A DNA stretch of 64,000 nt from Aedes albopictus (taxonomy: Eukaryota; Arthropoda; Insecta; Diptera; Culicidae), in the NCBI RefSeq assembly GCF_035046485.1, contig NC_085138.1:326178129-326242128 (forward strand), written 5' to 3'. Shown here piece after piece: positions 1 through 10,859 of this stretch. Made by a program: the position numbers and the translations under genes. Position 1 is the first letter of the stretch; every line of letters begins with the position of its first letter. The notes beneath the pieces were generated by a model. The model was given only the letters and a program-made list of their open reading frames with translations, was not told where the DNA came from and made no database searches.

Positions 1-980
1 TCACGCACTGCTGGGAACAGTCTAAAAAGGGAATAGGTCTGGCGTTCAGTTTGAATAGGTCGAATCTACATAGGTATCACAGCAAACTTAGGACCTATTA
101 GAATCGAACGTCTGAGTTCATGTAGTTTCTGCAATTAAATTTGGATGGTTTATTAAATACAAAATTATGTGTTGAAGTAGATGACAGAATATATTCTGGC
201 CAGCTGTTTGTATGTACGAGTTCGAGTAGGGAATAGCGTATGCAGAACTTATTTTTATGAATTTAAGGAGTTTCTACCAATATGTTGGTATGTGCGGATA
301 GTTATCACCGCTGATTGCGCTGATGTGCTCAATGTGACGGCTTGATAATGAGTCTACGTTTAGATAAACTTGCTATGCTCTGAAAGAAAATGTTTTTGGT
401 GATTTAAGTTGTGCGGATCTAAGGTTGACTCAGAAGATGATCTGATCTAAAGAAGTGACCAGAGGCTAAAAAATGTATAAACACAGTCAGATTTTTTGTG
501 CTTTGAAAAGTTTATGTTGTATACTTTGGGTAGGGTTTTGCAAATGCGTATAGTTATGGAAGAATTTTGACAGAAAATTCATGAGAAATTGATCAAATTG
601 CCGCCAAAACAGACGTATCGTATACTATGTGTTCCAGACAGTTCCACGATTTATGCACGTCCGACTAGGTAGAAGTTTGAATTATATTTTCACTTTTGAA
701 TAGCAGAATTGTTCATTCAGTAGTTAGGGCACATACAGCGAAATATATGGCAACGGTTCTAAGTGGAGGGAGAGGGTTCACATGGCAAGCATCAGGTGTG
801 GTTGGCTATTACAAGAAATTGTGGTTTTGTCAATTATGGTGTTCACGTCAACCATGGAAGCATATTTGTGTACTAAAAAACAGTTGAAAAAAAAATAAAT
901 AAAATTATTCTCACAGGGTGGGCAAATGCCATTGGGAAGATGAGTAATCCTGAACCTGTTTATTTAAAGAAGGATGGGGG
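1..980 (+). mobile_element. Probable internal 3' part of a degraded LTR element
   Basis: No gene is recognised and no reading frame here resembles a known protein. The stretch ends in a purine-rich tract (about 966-980, AAAGAAGGATGGGGG) directly before an LTR-like sequence, as expected for a polypurine tract. The same tract precedes the 3' LTR at 59617. From that context I infer this is the 3' internal region of a related element whose 5' part lies outside the window. The bases before about 900 could equally be flanking DNA. Confidence 0.35.
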
Positions 981-1196
981 TGTAGGGTTCATACCAGCAT
1001 TAGTTTGTAGGGTTTGTATTAAGTGTGTAATAAATGCCGATAGGGTTGTTAGGCATGAGCGTGTAGTGTGTGACAGGAGGTGTGTGTTTCGGGAGAGCGA
1101 TGGGATCGAAGAACTAGAGACGGTGCGTGTAATCGGTGGTCTCGAATCCGAGTAAGTTTGGCCGCTGCGGATGTCCTTCCTGACTGGGACCCTACA
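981..1196 (+). repeat. Probable 3' LTR related to the 55.7-59.9 kb element
   Basis: It begins TGTAGGGTT and ends GGGACCCTACA, the same ends as the 235-bp LTRs at 55676 and 59617, and is preceded by the same purine tract. The interior is clearly diverged, with a similar arrangement of GTGTGTAG-like and GATCGAA-like words. No primer-binding site follows, so it is read as a 3' LTR or part of an old relative. The partner 5' LTR would lie upstream of the window. Confidence 0.55.
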
Positions 1197-1232
1197 ATAG
1201 CCTTTCCAGTACACTTAGTGTACGAGAAAGGC
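1197..1232. repeat. Isolated fold-back tip hairpin
   Basis: About 34 bases form a hairpin (GCCTTTCC ... GAGAAAGGC around AGTACACTTAGTGTAC). This is the same tip that ends the 7.7-kb fold-back at 41284 and 49030. Here only the tip is present, lying one or two bases after the LTR end. Confidence 0.5.
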
Positions 1233-1332
1233 AAAACACCGCTAACTTTGGAGTTTCGACCCTTAAGATTCCGATTCCGACAACAGCATTCGAACTCTCG
1301 CAGTTGTCATAATGTTTTATCGAAACCATAGG

Positions 1333-1710
1333 ATTAATTAAAAATAGGGTATTAGTTCCCTTATTAAGCATGTGGCTTTTTTTCAATCCTACTAAAACAA
1401 GAGAATGAAGCACTGTTTGTTTTGTTTCATATTTTGAGCACGCATGAAACCAAAAAGAACGGAATCAATCGGTGCCGTAATCGCTTGTTTTCGAAAGGAG
1501 GCATCCATAAAGTACGTCACGCTTAGAGGGGGGAGAGGGGTTCTGAAAAGTGTGACAAGCAATGTGTTGTATAGGTTACCCGTATGAGTATAGGAAAAAC
1601 CCGTACGAACGGGGGAGGGGGGTTGAAAATTCCCATTTTTAGCGTGACGTACTAAATGGATGCTCCATAGGATGAAATAGGGAGCGTGAGATTATTTATG
1701 GCACTAGTAA
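1333..1710 (+). repeat. Dispersed repeat, copy 1, carrying a MITE
   Basis: The flanks of the MITE at 1497-1671 match the reverse complement of about 50225-50420: a GGGTATT-GTTCCCTT block, a GTTTGTTTTGTTTC block, then GGAATCAATCGGTGCCGTAA and GGGAGCGTGAG. The two copies lie 49 kb apart in opposite orientation. No coding potential is seen. Confidence 0.6.
1497..1671. mobile_element. Short MITE with CATCCAT..TACGTCACGCT ends
   Basis: Inverted ends of about 24 bp (GGAGGCATCCATAAAGTACG at the left, its near complement ending GGATGCTCC at the right) enclose about 175 bp with G-rich and ACCCGTA words. The paralogous copy near 50264 lacks this segment, so the boundaries are supported by an empty site. 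Elements at 3118 and 49482 have a similar plan. Confidence 0.7.
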
Positions 1711-1820
1711 CCTATCTTAGAATCAAGTTAAATTTTCAACCAGTGTTTAAAATGTTTCAAAATAGAGACATATCATGTTTATAAGCATAATGTTTCATAC
1801 GTATTCCCACAGCTAATAAC

Positions 1821-2042
1821 TATAGATAGTAAAGTAAACATAGATACGCGGACATCGCCGAGTAAAATGTTTCAAGCGTGTGAATAGTATTTTTCAAGAG
1901 TGCGGTGGCTGAATATGACGTCATGCGTTCTATCTGTGTTGTTGGAATCATGACGTCATGCTCGTTTGGATACAGATTTTGACAGTTCGTTTGGATACAA
2001 CGGATTCATCATCACGGATCTATGTTTACTCTACTATCTATA
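1821..2042. mobile_element. hAT-type MITE with 8-bp target duplication
   Basis: Inverted ends TATAGATAGTAAAGTAAACA and TGTTTACTCTACTATCTATA bound 222 bp. The direct repeat CTAATAAC flanks it on both sides (1813-1820 and 2043-2050). Eight-base duplications are typical of hAT and P superfamilies. The element is non-coding. Confidence 0.8.
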
Positions 2043-2065
2043 CTAATAACATTCTCATATACATA

Positions 2066-2897
2066 CAGGGTGTTAAGTTCTTGAGTGCAAACTTTTTAAA
2101 GGGTGATAGAGGACCATAAATGGTGAAAAAAATTGTTCTACGCATATGGTCAAATCTCAACCGTTACGTGGTTATTGAACTTTCCATGTTTTTGATTATT
2201 TTTGCCTTAACTGGCTATAACTTGAAAATGGTTAAAATTATTGCAGTTTTTTACCCTTATTCGATAGATTATTGAATTTTCTATCAAAATGCATCTTTGA
2301 ATCGATAAGTTTAGTTAAATAACTAAGTTTTCTAGGGCAAATAGCTCAAAAGTAGTGTGTTTTAATTTGCTTTAGTCAATAGGAAGCAATCAGTGAAGTA
2401 CTAGATTGAAAGTAGTGAGCCTGATTTTTTTATGGTGAGATGATCAGTTCTCCATTTCTGTAATGAAATGGTACAAACAGCGTAGGTTATATGATTTCTT
2501 GACTAATTTGATGCTATTTGAGCAAAAACTTGGTGAATGGTGAACAATTTGTTTCACCATTTACATGCTAAGAAAAAGTTACTCTAAAATGAATAAGATT
2601 CACACAAAACTGAGCTAAACTGGAACAGCTCAAAAAATGAATATGTTGCATTTCAAGCGATAGCGCTGGCCCAAGTGCAAAAATCCAACTGGTTTAGGCC
2701 GTATAATATTCTTCACATCATCAAGAATATTATACGGCTTCAACTGATGAGATTTTCGCACTTGGGCTATCGCTGGAAATGCAATTTACTCATTTTTTGA
2801 GCTGTTCCACTTTAGCTCAGTTTTGTGTGAATTTTCTGACCATGTATGGTCCTCTATCACCCTTTAAAAAGTTTGCACTCACGAACCTAACACCCTG
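2066..2897. mobile_element. TA-flanked fold-back element, 832 bp
   Basis: Ends CAGGGTGTTAAGTTC and its complement pair over about 50 bp and are flanked by TA. A second, inner inverted repeat is centred near 2712 (CCGTATAATATTCTT with its complement), so the whole unit can fold. Part of the interior (about 2385-2540) is related to the hairpin elements at 3529-4605. No transposase is encoded. TA flanks suggest mobilisation by a Tc1/mariner-type enzyme. Confidence 0.8.
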
Positions 2898-3117
2898 TAT
2901 ACTTTAACATGTCAGAAATCTTATGCGATTTATATTATGATTTCGGTTGGAAATCAAAAAACTTTTTAAGAAAAATATGTTTGCTAATATTGGATTGTTT
3001 ACAACATTCGTCGGAAGTGACGTATACGATAGTGCATCATTGAACGCACACAGCGCACTACACCCGGTACTGAAAAAAAGTGTCGCTAGTCAAAACGTCG
3101 CTATTCGGTTTGGGGAA

Positions 3118-3262
3118 GATTCAAAAATTACGTCCATCGTTTTTCGGCATTTCTAGACCCCGTCCCCCCTCTGTCACGCAATTTCCCTATACCCAATACA
3201 CGTACTGTCACACTTTTCTAGACCCCCCCCCTCCCCAAATGTTGGACGTAATTTTTGAACGT
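3118..3262. mobile_element. Short MITE with TTCAAAAATTACGTCC ends
   Basis: Inverted ends TTCAAAAATTACGTCC (left) and GGACGTAATTTTTGAA (right) enclose C-rich sequence with ACCCAATACACGTA. Length and plan match the MITEs at 1497 and 49482. No clear target duplication is seen. Confidence 0.6.
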
Positions 3263-3528
3263 TTCCTTGGAGCTGGCGCCATAATAAAAAATGATTGAAA
3301 GCATTCCAATTAATCTTTTGGATCCGTCAGTTGTTATTCATATGACCCACTGTCCGCATTTAGTCCACTGTCACAAACGGTTGACTTGTGCTATGGAGTT
3401 GATAGCATGAAGAGTAACTTTAGGCGAATTTGTGGTATTGGATGCAAACGGTAGCGTAGATACCTGGCGAGATATACATGCAGTACTAGCATGGGAGTTC
3501 CATGCCAAAGCAGCATGAGCGTTGTATA

Positions 3529-3884
3529 GGAGGCAATCAGTGAAGCACTAGATTGAAAGTAGTGAGCTGGATTTTTGTATGGTGAGATGATCGATTCTCC
3601 ATTTCTGCAATGAAATGGTGCAAACAGCGTGGGTTATATGATTTCTTGTCTAATTTGATGCTGTTTGAGCAAAAACTTGGGTAACTGTGTTGTTGAAGTT
3701 GCAAGAAATAAATAATACAACAACATAGTTATCCAAACTTTTGCTCAATCAGCATCAAATTAGGCAAGAAATCATATAACCCACGCTGTTTGCACCATTT
3801 CATTGCAGAAATAAAGAATCGATCATCTCACCATACAAAGATCCAGCTCACTACTTTCAATCTAGTACTTCACTGATTGCCTCC
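3529..3884. mobile_element. Hairpin (fold-back) element 1 of a tandem set
   Basis: Two arms of about 170 bp are reverse complements (GGAGGCAATCAGTG to CACTGATTGCCTCC) with a short AT-rich loop near 3700. TA flanks both ends. The element is non-coding. Confidence 0.8.
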
Positions 3885-3885
3885 T

Positions 3886-4019
3886 ATAGGACAGATCGGT
3901 GAAGTACTAGATTTGTAGTAATGAGCTGAATTTTAGTATGGTGAGAAGGTCAATAGGACAGATCGGTGAAGTACTAGATTTGTAGTAATGAGCTGAATTT
4001 TAGTATGGTGAGAAGGTCA
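3886..4019 (+). repeat. 67-bp direct tandem duplication
   Basis: Two adjacent copies (3886-3952 and 3953-4019) of the terminal 67 bp of hairpin element 2 appear identical by eye. This looks like slippage or unequal exchange at the element end. Confidence 0.8.
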
Positions 4020-4310
4020 ATTCTCCGTTTCTGCAATGAAATGGTGCAAAAAGCGTGGGTATTAAGATTCCTTGCCTAATTTGATGCTGTTTGAGCAAAA
4101 CTTTGGACAACAGTGATGTTGTTTTCTCCATTTCTTGCAACATAAACAACATAGTTATGCAAAGTTTTGCTCAAACAGCATCAAATTAGGCAAGGAATCA
4201 TAATACCCACGCTTTTTGCACCATTTCATTGCAGAAACGGAGAATTGACCGTCTCACCATACTAAAATTCAGCTCATTACTACACATCTAGTACTACACC
4301 GAACGTGCGC
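3953..4310. mobile_element. Hairpin element 2
   Basis: A related subfamily of element 1. The arms begin GGACAGATCGGTGAAGTACT and the far end reads AGTACTACACCGAACGTGC. The loop lies near 4130. It directly abuts elements 1 and 3. Confidence 0.7.
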
Positions 4311-4605
4311 CATTCTCCGTTTCTGCAATGAAATGGTGGAAAAAGCGTGGGTATTATGATTCTTTGCCTAATTTGATGCTGTTTGAGCAAAACTTTGGGC
4401 AACAGTGTTGTTGTTTTCTCCATTTCTTGCAACATAAACAACAAAGTTATCCAAAGTTTTGCTCAAACAGCATCAAACTAGGCAAGGAATCATAATACCC
4501 ACGCTTTTTAGACCATTTCATTGCCAAAACGGAGAATTGACCTTCTCACCATACTAAAATTCAGCTCATTACTACAAATCTAGTACTACACCGAACGTGC
4601 CCCAT
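4311..4605. mobile_element. Hairpin element 3, 5'-shortened
   Basis: Same family as element 2, but the left arm starts inside at CCATTCTCCGTTTCTGC. The right arm is complete and ends CCGAACGTGCCCC. The missing terminal part fits a deletion or end-joining between neighbouring copies. Confidence 0.65.
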
Positions 4606-4978
4606 TGGTTGCATTTGTTTAGTTTAAACAAAATGTGTTCTGAAAAGCTAACAAATTTTGTTGGCAGTTCTTATCTTGATCTCAGAAAAAAATGTTGTGA
4701 AAATGCATCGATTTTTCCAAGGTTTCAAAGAAGGCATGGATTACACATCTTGTTGAGAAAGCGAATATGATAAAAAGCAAGATTTTTTTTTATATTTAGT
4801 GATAAATAATGTTGAAATTATTAAACAAAAAAAACTTTGTGCAAATGCAAATTTGGAGAATGAAATATTTATATTGTTAGAGAACTCGACTGTACTTCAA
4901 AATATCAACTGGCTTCTTTGATGGTGTTGAGATAATTGCATATTCTGAATCGTCATGTCAGAGGTTAACGGATGAGAA
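4606..4978. other. AT-rich, no gene seen
   Basis: No coding or structural signal except about 4909-4955, which matches the end of the AATT-flanked MITE family found at 18302, 23073 and 63103 (GGCTTCTTT..GGTGTTGAGATAATT). It is a truncated copy. Confidence 0.5.
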
Positions 4979-5075
4979 GAATGTCGCCAGGGCCCATATA
5001 GCCGAGGCGGTAAAGCTGAGAAGCAGGCTTTGTCCCAGTGAGGACGTTACGCCAAGAAGAGGAGAGGAGAGGAAG
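4979..5075 (+). mobile_element. tRNA-derived SINE, internally deleted
   Basis: A tRNA-like head (GGGCCCATATAGCCGAGG) is joined directly to the typical 3' tail (GCTGAGAAGCAGGCTTTG, GACGTTACGCCAAG, then purine repeats). The middle, including box B, is missing. Fuller copies are at 15907 and, interrupted, at 8205-10859. Confidence 0.6.
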
Positions 5076-5114
5076 AATGTCGCCAGAAGCCGGATGTTTG
5101 TGACTGGGAACTGG

Positions 5115-7057
5115 CAGAGCAGGGAGCAACAAAGGGAAGCGAGAGCACTCAAAAAACGAATCCACCGCAGAAAGAAAAAATACGACTGCTCAGGCGCAAG
5201 AAAGTATGGAGCAGAATTATATGCGGAGGTTTTAAGAAACTGTCAATGGCGTGTGGAGAAAAACAGCGCCTTCTCCCGTCATGTGCAATGACTTTGAAGG
5301 AAACTTGCTGACAGACAAAAAAATGGTGGCTACCAGGTGGAGAGAGCACTTCCAGGAGTTGTTGAACGGTGGGAATAAGTAGAAGAGCGACAGACAGAAT
5401 TCGAATCGACGACGACGGACCAGCTGTGGAACCTCCATCGCTAGATGAAGTCAAAACAGCCATCAGAGGGCTGAAGAACAATAAGGCTACTGGGAAGGAC
5501 GAACTCCCGGTCGAGCTTCTCAAGCAAAGTATCAGAACATTGGCTCAGGCGGAACATTCCCCTTCAATTTGGGGGATTTGTGTCTCAAAACTATGAAGCA
5601 CAAGCAAGGTAGTGAGCAGCTGTATCAACTCTTACACCGTATTATATTGATGATATGGGAAGATGAAGAACTGACTGCTAGTTGGTTGGATGGTCTCATC
5701 TGCCCTCTATACAAAATAGGGCATCGACTAGAGTGCGCGAATTATAGAGGAATAACACTTTTCAATTCAGCGTACAAAATTTTGTCCGGAATTCTGTTTA
5801 ACAGGCCTAAATTGAGGAGTCCTTCGTCGGCGAATATCAGGCGGGTTTTCGTGAGGGCCGATCTACGACGGATCAGCAGATTCCTGCAGCAGATTATGAT
5901 TGAACTTGGTTTTCCAGCGAAGCTGATTAGACTGATTCGTGCGACGCTTGACGGTTCGAAATCAAGTATAGGGGTTGCGGATGAAATTTCGTCATCGTTC
6001 GTAGGGTAAACAGGTATAATATGCCCCCCCTAAGCAGAAATGGCAATATATTTGAAACTGGCGCCTTATTCCATCTATTGTTCACTGCAAATCGTTGTTA
6101 CTAAAGTTAGTGAAGTGCTGCATGCGAACTTTGCCTTTAGAGAGGTGGCTATGGAAGCTTTGAAACGTTTTTCGAAAACGTTCCAAAATTTACCTTTTCA
6201 AAACAAACGGGGCAATACGCCCCATCAAAAGAAAAACGTCCAGCCCCGTGATAAAACTGTACCAGGGGATAATTCTACCACATGATTATCCTAGCAGGGT
6301 CTTTCAACAAGTGTTTAACTGCATAAAAGTTGCAAAGTAACACAAGCGAACAGAACTAGCTTCGTTTACAATGAAGTCAGCTCACAAGAGGTAAAATATT
6401 ACGCCAAAAGCCTCGATTTCAGACTTTTTGATATTTTTATTGCTTTTCTGTACCAATCCACTAACGGACCAGCTTGATGGCAATAATTCTTCAATAATTG
6501 AGATTTCTAATCGATCACACATGCGAAAAGCGCTTGAATCGCTAGAAAATGAAGAGGGGCGTTTTGCCCCGGTGGGGCGCATTATACCCTTTTACCCTAA
6601 CCTTAGACGGACTGAAGCAGGTCGATGCTCTTTCAATCTTACTGTTCAACATCGCGCTGGAAGGAGCAATAAGGAAAGCTGGTGTGCAAAGGAGCGGAAC
6701 CACAAAGACCAAATACATGATTGCTGGTGGTCAACGTCGGTCCGGCCGTAGTAGTGGTGACGAAGTGGTGCTAGGTGGTGAAAAGTTTGATGTTGTGGAC
6801 GAATTTGTTAATCTTGGTAATCTAGTAACGTGCGATAGTGATGTTACCCGCGAGGTGAAAAGACGGATTGCAGCTGCGAATCGTGCCTTTTTCGGTCTGC
6901 GAAACCAGCTGAAGTCCCGTAGGCTGCAAACGCAGACAAAACTCGCGTTGTACAAGACTCCGATGCTACCGGTCGCTTTACATGGCCATGAATCGCGGAC
7001 GTTGAGAGAAGCTGATCGGAGAGCCTTTGGAGTCTTCGAACGTAAAGTGCTGCAAAC
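5115..7057 (+). pseudogene. LINE reverse transcriptase, 5' portion of a split copy
   Basis: The translated pieces are collinear with a LINE reverse transcriptase. First comes the linker before RT (about 5280-5380, WREHFQELLNGG). Then the RT entry motif follows (about 5436-5520, LKNNKATGKDELP). The block CPLYKIGHRLECANYRGITL lies at about 5701-5760, and LKQVDALSILLFNIALEGA and the thumb follow at 6610-7057. Frameshifts and deletions break it. The stretch that should hold the FADD catalytic box is absent between about 6700 and 6715. A TA MITE (6004-6597) interrupts it. The coding sequence resumes at 19139. The clade is uncertain (RTE-like is my best guess). It is a dead copy. Confidence 0.8.
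6004..6597. mobile_element. TA-flanked MITE inside the LINE
   Basis: Inverted ends GGGTAAACAGGTATAATATG and its near complement (CATTATACCCTTTTACCC), flanked by TA at 6002-6003 and 6598-6599. LINE sequence is collinear on both sides, confirming an insertion of 594 bp. The internal short frames do not resemble a transposase. Confidence 0.8.
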
Positions 7058-8204
7058 CAGGGTTGTTACGAGAAGGGTGGAAAAAAATCCGCGCCAAATC
7101 CATGCGAGTTAAATTTGAATCCGCGCCAAATCCGCGCGATTCTGGAATCAAATTCGCGCCAAATCCGCGAGAGTGTGAAGATAAGTTTGTGTTTTTTTAC
7201 TTTACGTTATTGAATAAATCCATTAAACTGGAATTGATTAGTTGAGTGCTTGATGAAGAATGAACTTTTGATTTGTAAATCAACGCCACTCATCTCGATT
7301 ACTGTAAGCTTTCTGCTTGAAATCCCCGATTTTTTTTTGCTAAAAACATCCCATTTTTGATAAGAATTCGTTAGACAAAATCTCAGGAGAAACATGCCCA
7401 GAACTAAGTACTGAATTCGTGAAAAAAAATAAAAATAAAACTAGAGAAATTTAAAAGGGAACTGAAATAAATAAATATATTTCTAAAAAAAAAAACTTTG
7501 AAATAAACAGAACGTGGAGACTTTCTTTAACCTTCCTTAGTCCCTAAAAAAAAGTTACAAATAAGACCCTGGGGTCATTTTTGACCCCAAACTTTGGACA
7601 GCTCGCAAAAATCAGTGGCTTGACCGATTTTGGATCTCTTTAGCTCAAATGAAAGGGGCACAAGTCTAGTTTTCAAAACCACCGGAGAAATCCGGATTCG
7701 GCCACTATGGCCACCGGGAACCTGCTTCAACTGAAAAATGCCGCTTTTGAGACCCTAACTTTGGCAAGCTATAACTTTGCAACCAAACAAGTAATCAGGA
7801 CCGCCCAAGGGTCGTTGGAAAGGTATTCACGTGGACTTTGATTATAGACATTAATATTGACTAATTATTGAGAACCGGTTCGGGAAATCCGGAACATCCG
7901 AAATATAAGTTTTCATCATTGCTATGCGCTTGAAAATCCACAAATGTATTCCCTTTATGCATTCTATTGCATTACTTCTCTGCACGCTTCACTGAAATGA
8001 GACACATATTGTTTTAGACCATTTTTGAAGGGTTCTGGGCAGGTCTGGTCAATGCGGAACGGGTTACAGGGACTCCGGAAGGTGGTCAATTGGGTAACGA
8101 CAATGAACTTCGTATAGTTTTCACTCCAAACCCCGGCGCCACATGGTGCAACCTTCGTGGATTTTCATATCTGTTGTTCTTGTGATACCCAAAGAGATTG
8201 ATAG

Positions 8205-8225
8205 CCATCTTCTTCTTCTTCTTCT

Positions 8226-8259
<34 letters not shown>

Positions 8260-8368
8260 GGCGTAACATCTCTACTGGAAAAAAATCCTGCTTCTCAGCA
8301 TAAGTGTTTTATGTGCACTTCTACTAGTATATACCGAAAGTTTTCTCTGCCAATCATTAGTTTACATA
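8205..8368 (-). mobile_element. tRNA-derived SINE, tail part (split copy)
   Basis: Reads on the minus strand as GTGCACAT..CTTATGCTGAGAAGCAGG..ATGTTACGCCAAG plus a (GAA)n tail, which shows as (TTC)n at 8206-8260 on the plus strand. The head of the same SINE resumes at 10698-10859, because a TA fold-back (8369-10697) split it. The opposite arm (15907-16212) holds the unsplit copy. Confidence 0.75.
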
Positions 8369-9103
8369 TCACGGTGTGCCAAAAACCGTTATTAACAAAT
8401 AAAAATGTCCACCCAAGTGGCACCCGGCATTCGAAAGATATACTATTCTAGTATCTCCTCTGAAAATTTGAAAATCTTTCATCGAGGGAAACTAAAGTTT
8501 TTGTGATTTGAAGATTTTGAGCCATTTCTATAGGATTTTCTTATATGAGTAAATATGCACGCACGGTGTGCCTCTAGGTGTGCCTGATACCTCTATTAAC
8601 AAACAAAAATGTGCTCCAAACTCACACCCGGCGTTCGAAAGATATACTATTCTAGTATCTCCTCCGAAAATTTAAAAATGTTTTATCGAGGGAAACCAAA
8701 GTTTTCACTGTTTGAAGATTTCCCTATATTTTCATAGAATTAGCTCATATATGGGAATATGCGGTGTTCTTCATATCATAAACAAATAATAACACTGCAA
8801 AACAAAATTAAAAAAAACCGTATTATGAGATGAGAAAAAAAAGAACAGGGTTTTGGAACCCTAGAAGTGTCATAGTGAAAGAATTTTCGAAAAAATATTG
8901 GACTTCACAGTTAAAGACCGAAGTTTGAATTGAGAACTTGGGGTGCTCAACAGATATACGTATTAGAGTTTCTAGGGTCCCAAATCCCTATTTTTTTGTC
9001 TCATCCCATGACGCGCACTAGTGTTGAACGGCGTCATGAGTATCACAAATTCCAAAAGTACAATAAATATTCAAGCAACTTCTCTGAAAATTTGGTAACA
9101 TTT

Positions 9104-9280
9104 TGTTTTATCTGTATTAACGAGATTTTTAGCCCTAGGCTAGTTCATCTCGGGACCCACGCTTCACTTCCCTTCCGAAGAAAGAACTCAAATTTTGTGA
9201 GTTTGTCGGGAGTGGGATTCGATCCCTGGTCTTCGGCGTGATAGTCAAGTGTTCTAACCATCACACCAGGTCCGCTCCAC
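9104..9280 (-). mobile_element. Feilai-like tRNA-derived SINE
   Basis: On the minus strand the head reads GTGGAGCGGACCTGGTGTGA with a Pol III box A-like region, then a box B-like GGGATCGAATCCC. The body has CTTCGGAAGGGAAG and TCCCGAGATGAACTAGCC, as in Feilai. The target duplication ATTTGGTAACATTT (9090-9103) recurs with one change at 9281-9294. Transcription by RNA polymerase III is expected from the family. Confidence 0.85.
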
Positions 9281-9520
9281 ATTTGGCAACATTTCATTGA
9301 GAGGAATGTCAATTACCGTAGTTAATATTTCATAGTTCTACCTGCTACTCGCATACAAATAAAAATGTGGCACGCCGTGAGCTTTGATTACATAAACTTT
9401 CTAAGTATTTTTTTTTTGTTTTTAAGCACGTTATAAATATATTGGTATCTTGTCGGTGAATTTGAAAAAACGTTTCATGGTGAAACGACAGTTAAACATA
9501 TTGGTTTAAGTCTATGGTTA

Positions 9521-9761
9521 CACACCAAAAAATCGATTGAGGGTTTCAGTAAAATTTTGCTGAATTTTGCCGAGCTGAAAGTTTCAGCAATAAATTTGCT
9601 GAAATTCAGCAAAATTTGCTGATTTGTTCAGTAAACTCTGCTGATCATCAGTAACGTTTTGCTGAAATTCAGCAAACTTTGCTGAAAGTTCAGCAAAAAA
9701 TTTTGCTGGACCCTTCAGCTCGGCAAAATTCAGCAAAATATTGCTGAAAGCGTTTGGTGTG
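9521..9761. mobile_element. MITE rich in TTCAGCAAA words
   Basis: Ends CACACCAAA and TTTGGTGTG, flanked by TA. The interior is a run of CAGCAAA/TTTGCTG words in both directions, giving many alternative hairpins. Non-coding. Confidence 0.65.
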
Positions 9762-10697
9762 TAAGCTTAATTAACAGCCCAATGTTTTGGTATTCCTAGG
9801 AAGCTGTTCAATCGTTGGTATAATGTTAAAGATATTGAAGCTTTAAAAATTAACCAAAATGCTAATCATTTTACTACCCAGCTTTTATACGTCATGTTAC
9901 TAACGTCTCTTCCGTGAATTTAGAAATTTTACATTTGAATGATCATCAGTAACAACAATTTTAAGCTTTCAATTTCAATTTCATTGGAGATATGCATACT
10001 ACCGCTTTATCTATAATCACGTTAAAAACATTTACTGAGTTTTGTGATAGTATCGCTTACAAAATATATATTCATTGCGAGGAATGATTAACACGAGAAA
10101 TTGAAATAATATTCTATGAAGTTACCACATTTTCATTACACTTTATCAAGATATGATATGATATTTTCAAACCACTGTAATTTGCGAGCGTTTCAATGAA
10201 ATGTTGTCAAATTTTCAGAGAAGTTGTTTGAATGTTGTATCTTCGGAATGGTGTTTGTGAAACTTATTAATATGTATTTGTTTATGATTTGAAGAGCCAA
10301 TGAAACATCCTATGACAATATTACCATATATGAACTTATTCTATGAAAATAGAGGAAAATCTTCAAACAGTAAAAACTTTGGTTTCCCTCGATAAAACAT
10401 TTTCAAATTTTCGGAGGAGATACTAGAATAGTATATCTTTCGAACGCCGGGTGTGAGTTTGGAGTACATTTTTATTTGTTAATAGTGGTATCAGGCATAC
10501 CGTGCGTGCATATTTACTCATATAAGAAAATCCTATAGAAATGGCTCAAAATCTTCAAATCACAAAAACTTTAGTTTCCCTCGATGAAAGATTTTCAAAT
10601 TTTCAGAGGAGATACTGGAAAAGCATATCTTTCGAATGCGGGGTGCCACTTGGGTGGACATTTTTATTTGTTAATAACGGTTTTTGGCACACCGTGA

Positions 10698-10859
10698 TAT
10701 GTATATTGTGTGACAGGCACTAAGATACTATATGCGCATGGCAGTAAGAGTAATTTTCCTTACGAAAAGTTCCTAGACCAATCGTAAATCGAGTCCGTCA
10801 CCCTCAGCATGGTCATGCTAAATGCCTTTGGGGCCGCCAGCTATGGTTGTAGGGGCCCC
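10698..10859 (-). mobile_element. tRNA-derived SINE, head part (split copy)
   Basis: Continuation of the SINE at 8205-8368 beyond the inserted fold-back. On the minus strand it has GGGGCCCCTACAACC, a degenerate box A, CATGACCATGCTGAGGGTGA and a decayed box B (GACTCGATTTACG). Confidence 0.7.

Larger units (their letters stand above)
8369..10697. mobile_element. TA-flanked fold-back element, 2.3 kb
   Basis: Arms of about 390 bp begin TCACGGTGTGCCAAAAACCG (left) and end with its complement. TA flanks are at 8367-8368 and 10698-10699. Each arm repeats an ATACTATTCTAGTATCTCC unit twice. The uninterrupted copy of the host arm at about 16065 gives the empty site. The loop carries a SINE and another MITE. 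No transposase is seen. Confidence 0.8.
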
